20,803 nt of DNA. Origin: UBA11891 sp003533785. Lineage in GTDB: Bacteria; Bacteroidota; Bacteroidia; Flavobacteriales; Flavobacteriaceae. A model generated the notes under the pieces. It was not told the origin of the DNA. It made no database searches and saw only the letters and a program-made list of their open reading frames with translations. Location of the stretch: the NCBI GenBank assembly GCA_949511625.1, contig CATFEX010000030.1, positions 1 through 20,803 on the forward strand. Reading direction: 5' to 3'. Positions 1 through 7,364 of this stretch are shown here, piece after piece. Made by a program: the position numbers and the translations under genes. The number at the start of each line of letters is the position of its first letter. Positions within the stretch are counted from its first letter, which is position 1.

Positions 1-202
1 AACCTCCCCATGGATGACAGGATGCAATACGCTTCATAGCCATACGTCCGCCTTTCCTAAGTCCATGTTTGATCAGGGCTTCTTTTGCATATTGTGAACA
101 GCTAGGAGTAAAGCGACAATTTGGCGGAGTCAAGGGAGATATTAAGTGTTGATAGATTCCAATCAAAAATAAAAATGGCGCTAGAAGAATTTTCCGAACC
201 AT
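1..202 (-). CDS. yidD: Membrane protein insertion efficiency factor YidD (3' end cut by window edge)
   Basis: Reading leftward from an ATG at 200-202 gives 67 codons with no stop before the window edge, so the C-terminus is missing. The visible protein has a hydrophobic start (VRKILLAPFLFLIGIYQ), then the family signatures ISPLTPPNCRFTPSCSQYA and the Cys-His-Pro-Trp-Gly-Gly motif near residues 62-67. YidD proteins are about 70-85 residues, so little is lost. In other bacteria YidD is a small membrane-associated protein that assists YidC/Sec-dependent insertion of inner-membrane proteins. The start lies 5 bases after the cysS stop, so it is probably the last visible gene of a folE-cysS-yidD transcript. 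Too short for many ORF callers, but the motif match is unambiguous. Confidence 0.93.
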   Translation of the reverse strand, partial: MVRKILLAPFLFLIGIYQHLISPLTPPNCRFTPSCSQYAKEALIKHGLRKGGRMAMKRIASCHPWGG

Positions 203-207
203 TAGTT

Positions 208-1680
208 TTATTCGAATTGAAACTCAGTTCCGTCTTTGGTATCCTTCAATTCAATTCCAAGGGCAAGTAATTCCTCTCGGATTTGATCTGAAAGGGCAAA
301 ATTTTTATCCAAACGCGCCTGATCTCTCAGCTTAATCAACAGATGAATCGTTTGTTCGAGTTTGTGATCGGAGGGGATCGGTTTTTTAAGCGGTTTTTCA
401 AGCCCTAGAACATCAAATGAAAAGGATTCCATCATCTTGATTAATCTTTCTTTTTGAATGGTATCGATAGACTGTAGGCCAGTTTTCACACTATTGATGA
501 ACTTCACGGCATCAAATAAATGGGCAATCAATACAGGAGTATTAAAATCATCATCCATTGCTTCATGACACTTGTCCTGCCAATGATCCAAATCAAAATC
601 TCCTTTTGCTCCTGTGGGTAGGTCTCCCAAATAATTCAAGGCTTCCATCAATCGGTGATATCCTTTTTCAGAAGCTTCTAGGGCCGGTTCGCTTATATCT
701 ATGATGCTTCTGTAGTGAGCTTGTAACATAAAAAAGCGAACCACCGGAGGTGCGTAAGCTTTACTAAACATTGTATTTTCTCCTGTAAAAATCTCATTAG
801 GAAGAATATTATTCCCTGTTGATTTTGCCATCTTTTTCCCGTTTAAGGTTAGCATATTGGCATGGATCCAATAATTCACTGGGCTCTTACCATGAATAGC
901 TTCGGCTTGTGCAATTTCACATTCATGATGCGGAAATTTTAAATCCATCCCACCACCGTGAATGTCAAACTCTTGACCTAAATATTTGGTGCTCATAGCT
1001 GTACACTCAAGATGCCATCCAGGAAAGCCTTCACTCCATGGAGATGTCCATCGCATGATATGTTGGGATTCAGCTTTTTTCCATAGCGCAAAGTCTTGAG
1101 GGTTTTTCTTGTCACTTTGCCCCTCCAAAGTCCTAGTATTGTGAATTAAGTCTTCAATATTTCGACCGCTTAATTTGCCATACCGCTCTTTTTTATTAAA
1201 CTCGAGTACATCAAAGTATACAGAACCATTTACTTCATAGGCAAAACCCGCTTTTATAATCGCTTTGATGATCTCAATCTGTTCAATAATATGACCAGTT
1301 GCGGTTGGCTCTATACTTGGTGGTAGTGTATTGAATTTGGAAAGCATAGCGTGAAAATCTAGGGTATAGCGTTGAACCACTTGCATGGGCTCTAGCTTCT
1401 CCAAACGCGCTTTTTTTGAAATACGATCTTCTCCAACGTCCTCGTCATTTTCTAAATGCCCAGCATCAGTTATATTCCGTACATAACGAACTTTCAACCC
1501 CAGATAGGATAGGTATCGAAAAATGATATCAAAAGAAATAAAGGTGCGACAATTACCCAAATGGACATTGCTGTAGACGGTTGGGCCACATACATACATC
1601 CCCACATTCCCCGCAGTCAGCGGTTTGAACACTTCTTTTTTGCCACTGAGTGAATTATAGACTCGTAGTTGATGTTTCAT
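208..1680 (-). CDS. cysS: Cysteinyl-tRNA synthetase
   Basis: Class I aminoacyl-tRNA synthetase that charges tRNA-Cys in the cytoplasm. At 490 residues it has the usual length. The HIGH-type signature is HLGN at residues 40-43. The KMSKS loop reads KMAKS at 283-287, a conservative variant. The zinc site that selects cysteine is intact: Cys31 in YVCGPTVY, Cys226 in HLECTAMS, His251 and Glu255 in the FPHHECE stretch. The C-terminal region (about 340-490) is the helical DALR-type anticodon-binding part. Its ATG overlaps the folE stop by one base in a TAATG arrangement, and yidD starts 5 bases after its end. Translation is therefore probably coupled, and expression should follow the promoter upstream of folE. 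Confidence 0.98.
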   Translation of the reverse strand: MKHQLRVYNSLSGKKEVFKPLTAGNVGMYVCGPTVYSNVHLGNCRTFISFDIIFRYLSYLGLKVRYVRNITDAGHLENDEDVGEDRISKKARLEKLEPMQVVQRYTLDFHAMLSKFNTLPPSIEPTATGHIIEQIEIIKAIIKAGFAYEVNGSVYFDVLEFNKKERYGKLSGRNIEDLIHNTRTLEGQSDKKNPQDFALWKKAESQHIMRWTSPWSEGFPGWHLECTAMSTKYLGQEFDIHGGGMDLKFPHHECEIAQAEAIHGKSPVNYWIHANMLTLNGKKMAKSTGNNILPNEIFTGENTMFSKAYAPPVVRFFMLQAHYRSIIDISEPALEASEKGYHRLMEALNYLGDLPTGAKGDFDLDHWQDKCHEAMDDDFNTPVLIAHLFDAVKFINSVKTGLQSIDTIQKERLIKMMESFSFDVLGLEKPLKKPIPSDHKLEQTIHLLIKLRDQARLDKNFALSDQIREELLALGIELKDTKDGTEFQFE

Positions 1681-2360
1681 TAAAATTCCGTCTCAAGTTG
1701 GATGTACTTTAAGAACTCGTTTTTTTTGCTCTCCTCTTTGAATTCTCCACCAAATTCACCTGTAACGGTACTGCTACTTATATCACGAATCCCCCTTGAA
1801 TTTACACACAAATGTTTGGCATCGATTACGCAAGCCACATTTTTTGTTCCTAGTACCCTTTGAAGTTCATTCACAATTTGTCGAGTAAGGCGTTCTTGTA
1901 CTTGGGGTCGTTTTGCATAATAGTCGACTATACGATTCATCTTGGAAAGCCCCACAACTGTTCCATTGGAGATGTAGGCAACGTGAGCCTTTCCTACAAT
2001 CGGAAGAAGATGATGTTCACAAGTAGAGTAGAGGGTAATGTTTTTTTCTACCAACATCTCATTGTACTTGTATTTATTGTCGAAGGTTGATAGACTAGGA
2101 CGTCGGTCGGGATGAAGACCACCAAATATTTCTTTGACAAACATTTTGGCAACGCGTTTGGGGGTTGCTTTGAGACTATCATCAGTTAAATCCATTCCAA
2201 GGGTCTGTAGAATATTCTCTACATCCTTCTCAATGCGACTAATTTTTTCTTCCTCACTGAGATCAAAAGCATCAGGTCGAAGCGGTGTTTCTAAGGAAGC
2301 AGAAAGATGATCATCATCTAAATCTATATGCTCGGGCGGTGTAATTTTTTCAATTTTCAT
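1680..2360 (-). CDS. folE: GTP cyclohydrolase I
   Basis: Converts GTP to 7,8-dihydroneopterin triphosphate, the first step of tetrahydrofolate synthesis. The 226-residue protein has a variable acidic N-terminal extension (about 1-40) followed by the GCH-I core. The active-site signature STCEHHLLPIVGKAHVAYI lies at 112-130, and a second zinc cysteine sits in KHLCVNSRGI. The zinc ligands are therefore Cys114, His117 and Cys185, all present. A C-terminal FGGEFKEE-type stretch is usual in this group. It is the first gene of a minus-strand set with cysS (1-base overlap) and yidD. An exact TANNTTTG element lies 18 bases upstream. folP, a later enzyme of the same pathway, is about 11 kb away in this window. 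Confidence 0.98.
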   Translation of the reverse strand: MKIEKITPPEHIDLDDDHLSASLETPLRPDAFDLSEEEKISRIEKDVENILQTLGMDLTDDSLKATPKRVAKMFVKEIFGGLHPDRRPSLSTFDNKYKYNEMLVEKNITLYSTCEHHLLPIVGKAHVAYISNGTVVGLSKMNRIVDYYAKRPQVQERLTRQIVNELQRVLGTKNVACVIDAKHLCVNSRGIRDISSSTVTGEFGGEFKEESKKNEFLKYIQLETEF

Positions 2361-2378
2361 AGGGGGTAAAAACTATGG

Positions 2379-2386
2379 CAAAGGTA
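2379..2386 (-). promoter_or_regulatory. Putative -7 promoter element of folE-cysS-yidD
   Basis: On the minus strand this reads TACCTTTG, an exact match to the Bacteroidota -7 consensus TANNTTTG, and it would give a leader of roughly a dozen bases before the folE ATG. No TTTG at the preferred distance was found upstream (the nearest is about 28 bases away), so the -33 half is weak. Confidence 0.55.
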
Positions 2387-2429
2387 AGGATTTATTGATA
2401 AAATTAGTAAATATCAAACGTAAAGCCAC

Positions 2430-3950
2430 TTATAGCTTCATGCGATAGGTAAGGAAAAATTGCATTCGATTTTGTTCCGTCAATAGCGTAGAGGAGAGTC
2501 CTTCCCCATACAAAGGTCTAGTGGAACTCTTTGTTTGACGAGCCATACTGATTCCAAATACACTTCCTCCCAAATCATAATTTAAACCTGCCGTTAAAAC
2601 CTTTATGGGGTCTTGAATGCTTTTCTGAGGATCGGTTGAGGTGCTATACCCCCCTTGTATTTGAATGCGTCCAGTTCGATACTCACCTCCTATACGCAAG
2701 CCTTGCTGGGACACAAAACTGCTTTTTATGGAAGTATTGAGTTGTCCAAGATAATCTCCTTGAGAATCGGTAGTGAAAGCTAGTGCACTTAGATCCGACC
2801 AACGATAATCAAAGCTCAACAATCCTTTCTTGTCAAAAACATAAGCAATACTCAAGGTAGTTTTAGCAGGAATGGTAAGCCTATATGTGGGATAGGTATT
2901 TATCACCTCATTGGGATCAACTATGGTCGTAATCAATCCCGATTCAAAAAGCCCTTCACTCGATAGTGCTTGCTGACCCTCTTCTTCCAAAGTCAACCAT
3001 TGGGGACTGTGATAACTAAGTCCCAATCTAAAAGATTTAGGGAATTGGAAGATAAGTCCTATTTGGGTTGAGAATCCTGTACCAAAGGTATTAAGGATGT
3101 TCTCAAAAGAAGCGGATTGAATGGGACTATCTGGATCACTACTGCGTTCACGCAACATACTGCGTTGTTCAAAATTAATCTGATGCGTGTTCAATGCAGC
3201 CCCCAAATACAGTTTATTTTGATAGACGGCGCTAAAAGCAAAGTTGTATTTTTGGTGAGACCCACTGTATTCTGAGCTAAAATCGTGTGATACAGCACCT
3301 TGACTAATATTAGAATTGTAAAAAGTGTTGCTACCATCATTTTCATTAGAGGGATTAATTAGATAGGCCTGATATCCCAAGAAAGCTTGTTGAGCTCCAT
3401 ATCCAAAATTGTTCCCCAAGTATTCATAAATCCCTGTGACAGTTTCGTTTTCAAAAACTTCAATATTCTCAGTTGCCAGTCCATCGGCGTAGTAAGTAAA
3501 ATAATCCCCTAAGTTTTGATTAGGGTTAGTGCCCAAGGCATTAATTTTCGATCCAAAATCTGCTGTTTTTTTGAGATTGAAAGCAAAAGCAATTTTAGTC
3601 CAATCACTTTCTGGCTGAAAGTTATTCAAGGTCAAAACAATTCCAAATTGATCAATTTGAAATTGACTGAGTTCTTGTGGCGTCGTTCTTGAAAAATAGG
3701 TAGCCGAAGTTTTATTGTTGGTTATTGTACTACTGATTCCCCACTCGGAAAAATTGAATACTCCTGCACCAGCTGGATTATCAGCAATAGCCGATAGGTC
3801 CCCGCCTAAGGCACCAAAGGCTCCCGCCATTCCCGTATAACGAGAAGTCCCAGTAATGTCTTCTTGTGCCAACAATAAGGCATCTGTAATCGATTGCGAC
3901 CACAGCGTATTTGAGATAACAAGAAGTATTACTGTTGGTATTACTTTCAT
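2430..3950 (-). CDS. FadL/OmpP1-family outer-membrane transport protein
   Basis: The 506-residue protein starts with a signal peptide (MKVIPTVILLVISNTLWSQ, cleavage probably near residue 19). A conserved mature N-terminus follows (TSRYTGMAGAFGALGGD, then SAIADNPAGAGVF), typical of Bacteroidota members of the OmpP1/FadL/TodX porin family. The rest alternates polar and aromatic residues as in a long-chain beta barrel and ends in an outer-membrane-like strand (MQFFLTYRMKL). Family members carry hydrophobic compounds such as fatty acids across the outer membrane; the substrate here cannot be read from sequence. It begins 23 bases after the stop of the upstream Gly/aromatic-rich putative lipoprotein, so the two are probably co-transcribed and may both be surface proteins. 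Automatic labels such as hemin receptor are often attached to these proteins without evidence. Confidence 0.85.
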   Translation of the reverse strand: MKVIPTVILLVISNTLWSQSITDALLLAQEDITGTSRYTGMAGAFGALGGDLSAIADNPAGAGVFNFSEWGISSTITNNKTSATYFSRTTPQELSQFQIDQFGIVLTLNNFQPESDWTKIAFAFNLKKTADFGSKINALGTNPNQNLGDYFTYYADGLATENIEVFENETVTGIYEYLGNNFGYGAQQAFLGYQAYLINPSNENDGSNTFYNSNISQGAVSHDFSSEYSGSHQKYNFAFSAVYQNKLYLGAALNTHQINFEQRSMLRERSSDPDSPIQSASFENILNTFGTGFSTQIGLIFQFPKSFRLGLSYHSPQWLTLEEEGQQALSSEGLFESGLITTIVDPNEVINTYPTYRLTIPAKTTLSIAYVFDKKGLLSFDYRWSDLSALAFTTDSQGDYLGQLNTSIKSSFVSQQGLRIGGEYRTGRIQIQGGYSTSTDPQKSIQDPIKVLTAGLNYDLGGSVFGISMARQTKSSTRPLYGEGLSSTLLTEQNRMQFFLTYRMKL

Positions 3951-3973
3951 CTTGGGGAATTAATTAGAACTGG

Positions 3974-5236
3974 TTAATTATTGGTGCGTCCACCGCCACT
4001 TCGTCCACCGCCACTTCGACCTCCTCCACTGCGACCGCCACCACTTCGTCCACTGGAGCTGGGTCGAGGGCTACTAAACGATCGGCTAGGGGGACTGTAG
4101 GATCGAGAGGTGTCATAGGATCGGTTAGGGGCAGTATAAGAACGAGAGGTATTATTGGATCGCTGATTCCGGTAAGAGTTTGTTCTCTTGGAGTCATTTC
4201 TATTGGTTCTAATCGTTCTTTCACTTCTACTATAGCGCGACTCGTTTGAAGACTTGGAAGTAATTCGTGGTGCTTGAATGCGTCGTCCAGAGACTGATGG
4301 TTTAGTAGGTGATGAATTAATTGAAGGGCGAATGACTTCTTGGAAGTTACCGTTACGACTGGCTCTTCCCAAATTAGCGGGGATTCTACCTAACCCAATA
4401 GAATAGAGATTTCTTCCCACATTAACCCGAACACGGCTTTTCTCCTTACTCTTACTGGATGTCTCTTTATTCTTTATTTCTTTTTTATCGCTATTGGCGA
4501 GTTGTCGATTTCTATTGTCTCGATTTCCACGGTAGCTTTTTTCTCCACGATAACTCGAAACACGACTATACCGCTGTCGGTTTCCATAGGTAAATCCTCC
4601 ACCAAATCGATTGTTGTAGTTTCTAAAATAAGGAGAGCGATAAGCATAAGGCGAATAAAAACGATTGGGCATAAAGGGATCATAGAATCCTCCCCAAAAG
4701 GGTGAATAAAATGAATTGAACCCGGCCCACCCCCAGTAGGGATTGGCGCCAAAGCCCCAAGAGTTAAATCCTCCCCAAGGATAATTAAACCGCCATGGAT
4801 CAAAACGATTCCAAGCCCAACCACCGCCGTAGAAATAGGGGTTAAGTGGACGGGTATTGATCAAATAAACTTCTGTTTTATTGGGTTGTGCGCCCCATGG
4901 CTGAGAAGAGGTTTGTGGACTGCTGTATCCATCTACATCTACGAATACATCATTGGAGGGAGGAGTAGAAGCATATTCGTCACTGAGGTTTTGGAAATAG
5001 TTTTCATAATAACTTCCCTTGCCCTGTACTTGGGGGGCTGTTTTTTCTTCTTGCTGAGAAATTGGCTGTCGTGCAGGCCGGTTTGGAGCTGTCTGGGTAT
5101 CACTTACACGACTGTTGTAGATGCCGTCAGAATCGTAATAGGAAACCCCTTGAAAAGAACCACATTGAATGGAGAGTGCTCCGATTAGAAAAATAATTGC
5201 AAAACGCTTACTAAGGATAATTTTTCTCTCATTCAT
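3974..5236 (-). CDS. Putative lipoprotein, low complexity, aromatic/Gly-rich with an RSGGG repeat tail
   Basis: No enzymatic family recognised. From the ATG at 5234-5236 the protein has 420 residues. It shows a basic start and hydrophobic segment, then Cys25 in LSIQCGSF, a plausible but imperfect lipobox. The N-terminal third is acidic (YYENYFQNLSDEY, VFVDVDGY). Residues about 132-218 are extraordinarily rich in Trp, Tyr, Phe, Gly and Pro (patterns such as GGGWAWNRF, YWGWAGF). The remainder is Arg/Ser/Asn-rich and basic, ending in four or more RSGGG units. This suggests an exported, disordered or adhesive envelope protein, which is inference. Homologues in this position near proS are usually labelled hypothetical. 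An in-frame GTG at 5258-5260 would add 8 residues, but the ATG gives a cleaner signal peptide. It is divergent from proS and sits 23 bases before the FadL-like gene. Confidence 0.75.
   Translation of the reverse strand: MNERKIILSKRFAIIFLIGALSIQCGSFQGVSYYDSDGIYNSRVSDTQTAPNRPARQPISQQEEKTAPQVQGKGSYYENYFQNLSDEYASTPPSNDVFVDVDGYSSPQTSSQPWGAQPNKTEVYLINTRPLNPYFYGGGWAWNRFDPWRFNYPWGGFNSWGFGANPYWGWAGFNSFYSPFWGGFYDPFMPNRFYSPYAYRSPYFRNYNNRFGGGFTYGNRQRYSRVSSYRGEKSYRGNRDNRNRQLANSDKKEIKNKETSSKSKEKSRVRVNVGRNLYSIGLGRIPANLGRASRNGNFQEVIRPSINSSPTKPSVSGRRIQAPRITSKSSNESRYSRSERTIRTNRNDSKRTNSYRNQRSNNTSRSYTAPNRSYDTSRSYSPPSRSFSSPRPSSSGRSGGGRSGGGRSGGGRSGGGRTNN
3986..4048 (-). repeat. In-frame repeat encoding (RSGGG)n
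   Basis: About four degenerate 15-base units encode consecutive Arg-Ser-Gly-Gly-Gly blocks at the C-terminus of the putative lipoprotein. On the plus strand the unit reads approximately CCACCGCCACTTCGT. Slippage could change copy number in steps of five residues without breaking the frame. Confidence 0.8.
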
Positions 5237-5269
5237 AATGCTTTCATTTAATAGAGCCACAAAAAATAG

Positions 5270-5277
5270 TAGTTTTG
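5270..5277 (+). promoter_or_regulatory. Putative -7 promoter element of proS
   Basis: TAGTTTTG matches TANNTTTG exactly and lies 50 bases before the proS ATG. No good -33 TTTG is visible at the usual distance, so confidence is moderate. It sits in the region shared with the divergent putative lipoprotein gene. Confidence 0.45.
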
Positions 5278-5301
5278 TGCCACTGAAGTTACACTAATTA
5301 A

Positions 5302-5320
5302 TTGGCAAAAGTTGTGCCAA
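5302..5320. promoter_or_regulatory. Inverted repeat in the proS leader (possible operator)
   Basis: TTGGCA and TGCCAA form perfect 6-base arms around a 7-base spacer, ending 7 bases before the proS ATG. It could be a protein-binding site or a small RNA hairpin over the ribosome entry region. It could also be chance, given the short arms. Confidence 0.3.
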
Positions 5321-5327
5321 AAATTTT

Positions 5328-6806
5328 ATGGCGAAAAAATTAACCTCCCGTAGTGAAGATTATTCCAAATGGTATAACGAGTTGGTCGTAATGGCTGATT
5401 TGGCGGAAAATGCTGCGGTACGAGGCTGCATGGTAATTAAGCCCTATGGTTATGCCATATGGGAAAAAATGCAAGCCGAGTTGGATAAAATGTTTAAGGC
5501 AACGGGGCATCAGAATGCGTATTTTCCTTTGTTTGTCCCCAAGAGTTTATTTGAAGCCGAAGAGAAAAATGCTGAGGGATTTGCAAAAGAATGTGCTGTT
5601 GTAACACATTATCGACTCACCGACGATCCTGATAAACCGGGTAAGTTACGTGTCGATCCCGAAGCCAAACTGGAAGAAGAATTGGTAGTACGCCCCACGA
5701 GCGAAGCCATCATTTGGAATACTTATAAGAATTGGATTCAGTCCTATCGCGACCTTCCAATCCTTCTGAATCAATGGGCCAATGTGGTTCGCTGGGAAAT
5801 GCGAACCCGTTTGTTTCTACGGACGGCCGAATTTCTCTGGCAGGAGGGGCACACGGCACATGAAACAAAGAATGAAGCCATGGAAGAAGCACAACAAATG
5901 AATCAAGTCTATGCTGATTTTGTTGAGAATTTTTTGGCAATTCCAGTTATCCAAGGGCTGAAATCCGCTTCCGAACGGTTTGCGGGAGCCGAAGAAACAT
6001 TTTGTATCGAAGCCTTAATGCAAGATGGCAAAGCCTTGCAAGCTGGAACTTCTCATTTTTTAGGACAGAATTTTGCCAAGGCGTTTGATGTTAAATTTGC
6101 TACGAAAGAAGGCAAACTCGATTATGTTTGGGCAACCTCTTGGGGCGTTTCTACCCGACTGATGGGAGCTTTGATTATGACTCATAGTGATGACAATGGC
6201 CTGGTTTTACCACCAAAGTTAGCTCCCATTCAGGTGGCTATTGTTCCAATATACAAGACAGAAGAGCAAAGGATAGCGATTGCTCTTGTGGCAGAGAAAC
6301 TAAAAGAACAGTTGAAATCAAAATCTATTTCTGTAACTTTTGACAACCGTGATAATTTTAAACCTGGGTATAAATTCAATGAATACGAAATTAAAGGCGT
6401 TCCCTTGCGCATTGCAATCGGACCCCGTGATTTGGAAAACAAACAAGTAGAATTGGCCCGACGGGATACATTAGAAAAAACAACCCTACCTTTGGATCGC
6501 GTTGTGGATCATATCCCACCGCTCTTGGAAGAAATACAGAACCAGTTGTACCAACGTGCTCAAACTTTTCGTAAAACACATACCACAATAGTAGATGATT
6601 TCTCTAGTTTTAAAGAAGTATTAAACGAAAAAGGTGGTTTTATATCCGCCCATTGGGACGGAACAGCTGAGACCGAAGAAGCAATAAAAAAAGCAACTAA
6701 AGCAACCCTTCGATGCATTCCAATGGAGGGTGAAATAGACCCTGGAATTTGTGTTTATTCTGGGAAGCCCTCGCAGCGACGTGTGCTATTTGCAAAGGCG
6801 TACTAA
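5328..6806 (+). CDS. proS: Prolyl-tRNA synthetase, eukaryote/archaeal-type
   Basis: Class II synthetase that attaches proline to tRNA-Pro. At 492 residues it lacks the editing insertion of the long bacterial type and matches the short type used throughout Bacteroidota. Motif 2 is visible from RPTSE (122-126) through RWEMRTRLFLRTAEFLWQEG (155-174). Motif 3 runs from SWGVSTRLMGA (271-281) to GLVLPPKLAP (291-300). The anticodon-binding domain starts with IQVAIVPI near 301. The C-terminal domain ends in the typical RVLFAKAY with a terminal tyrosine. Fewer cysteines remain there than in zinc-binding relatives, which appears normal for this group. It starts at an ATG about 50 bases after a TANNTTTG element and is followed by tRNA-Glu. 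Confidence 0.97.
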   Translation: MAKKLTSRSEDYSKWYNELVVMADLAENAAVRGCMVIKPYGYAIWEKMQAELDKMFKATGHQNAYFPLFVPKSLFEAEEKNAEGFAKECAVVTHYRLTDDPDKPGKLRVDPEAKLEEELVVRPTSEAIIWNTYKNWIQSYRDLPILLNQWANVVRWEMRTRLFLRTAEFLWQEGHTAHETKNEAMEEAQQMNQVYADFVENFLAIPVIQGLKSASERFAGAEETFCIEALMQDGKALQAGTSHFLGQNFAKAFDVKFATKEGKLDYVWATSWGVSTRLMGALIMTHSDDNGLVLPPKLAPIQVAIVPIYKTEEQRIAIALVAEKLKEQLKSKSISVTFDNRDNFKPGYKFNEYEIKGVPLRIAIGPRDLENKQVELARRDTLEKTTLPLDRVVDHIPPLLEEIQNQLYQRAQTFRKTHTTIVDDFSSFKEVLNEKGGFISAHWDGTAETEEAIKKATKATLRCIPMEGEIDPGICVYSGKPSQRRVLFAKAY

Positions 6807-6822
6807 AATTTTGAGAACAGAC

Positions 6823-6853
6823 TTTGGAATACGCTAGAAAAGAAGTATTTTTG
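6823..6853 (+). promoter_or_regulatory. Promoter of tRNA-Glu and probably rpsT (TTTG-N19-TATTTTTG)
   Basis: TTTG at 6823-6826 and TATTTTTG at 6846-6853 are separated by exactly 19 bases, a full match to the primary sigma-factor promoter of Bacteroidota (-33 TTTG, -7 TANNTTTG). It lies just after the proS stop and about 46 bases before the tRNA. The tRNA-His at the end of the window has the same arrangement. Confidence 0.8.
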
Positions 6854-6899
6854 CTCCGCTAAAGTTCAAAAAGGCGAAATAGTTCGACCTTGGATGATT

Positions 6900-6971
6900 G
6901 GCCCGTTCGTCTATCGGTTAGGACGCCAGGTTTTCATCCTGGAAAGAGGGGTTCGACTCCCCTACGGGCTA
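6900..6971 (+). tRNA. tRNA-Glu (anticodon UUC)
   Basis: The sequence folds into a full cloverleaf. The acceptor arms are GGCCCGT and ACGGGCT, with a G1-U72 wobble and discriminator A at 6971. The anticodon stem CCAGG/CCTGG encloses the loop TTTTCAT, giving anticodon TTC. The T arm is GGGG-TTCGACT-CCCC. The 3' CCA is not encoded. It lies 19 bases upstream of rpsT and could be processed from a shared transcript. Confidence 0.97.
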
Positions 6972-6990
6972 CTTATAAAAAAACCATTAT

Positions 6991-7242
6991 ATGGCAAATC
7001 ACAAATCGGCAGTCAAACGGATCCGATCCAACGAAAGAAAACGATTGAGAAACCGTTTTCAACACAAAACAGCTCGAAACGCTGTTCGTAAACTCCGTGC
7101 TAGTACTAGTAAAAAAGAAGCTAAAAAACTCTTTCCTGGGGTTATTTCTATGGTTGACAAACTTGCCAAGAAAAACATCATTCATGCCAACAAAGCCGCA
7201 AATTTAAAATCCAAATTGGCCAAGTTTGTTGCTTCGCTGTAA
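6991..7242 (+). CDS. rpsT: Ribosomal protein bS20
   Basis: Small basic primary binder of 16S rRNA in the 30S subunit. The 83-residue sequence begins MANHKSAVKRIRSNERKRLR, the characteristic S20 start, followed by RFQHKTARNAVRKLR and the helical end with MVDKLAKKNIIHANKAANLKS. Length and composition are normal for the family. It starts 19 bases after tRNA-Glu with no terminator between, so the two probably share the promoter at 6823-6853. A hairpin terminator follows about 30 bases after the stop. Confidence 0.97.
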   Translation: MANHKSAVKRIRSNERKRLRNRFQHKTARNAVRKLRASTSKKEAKKLFPGVISMVDKLAKKNIIHANKAANLKSKLAKFVASL

Positions 7243-7272
7243 ATAGCGCAATAGTTCTTTTAGGATAACATG

Positions 7273-7302
7273 AAAAAGCCTCTACAAAGGAGGCCTTTTT
7301 TT
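7273..7302. terminator. Hairpin terminator between convergent rpsT and rho
   Basis: GCCTC (7278-7282) pairs with GAGGC (7290-7294) around a 7-base loop. It is preceded by an A-run and followed, after one C, by a run of seven Ts. The A-run on one side and T-run on the other make it usable in both directions, serving rpsT on the plus strand and rho on the minus strand. Confidence 0.75.
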
Positions 7303-7364
7303 CGTTCTATAAAGTTTGTAATTCACTCAGTCATCAACAAGTAACATTAGTCTTCGTTCGTTTA

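Noticed and set aside
820..834. KMAKS instead of KMSKS as a defect in CysRS
   Set aside because: Conservative substitution with every other active-site and zinc residue present; lysines that bind ATP are kept.
3986..4048. Repeat array as a CRISPR-like structure
   Set aside because: The units are contiguous, 15 bases, in frame and without spacers; they encode RSGGG blocks.
5237..5260. GTG start adding 8 residues to the putative lipoprotein
   Set aside because: The ATG at 5236 gives a standard short basic start to the signal peptide; the extension is possible but less likely.
6894..7091. Plus-strand open frame running through the tRNA-Glu and into rpsT
   Set aside because: It overlaps a structurally complete tRNA and reads rpsT in the wrong frame; the encoded peptide has no family character.
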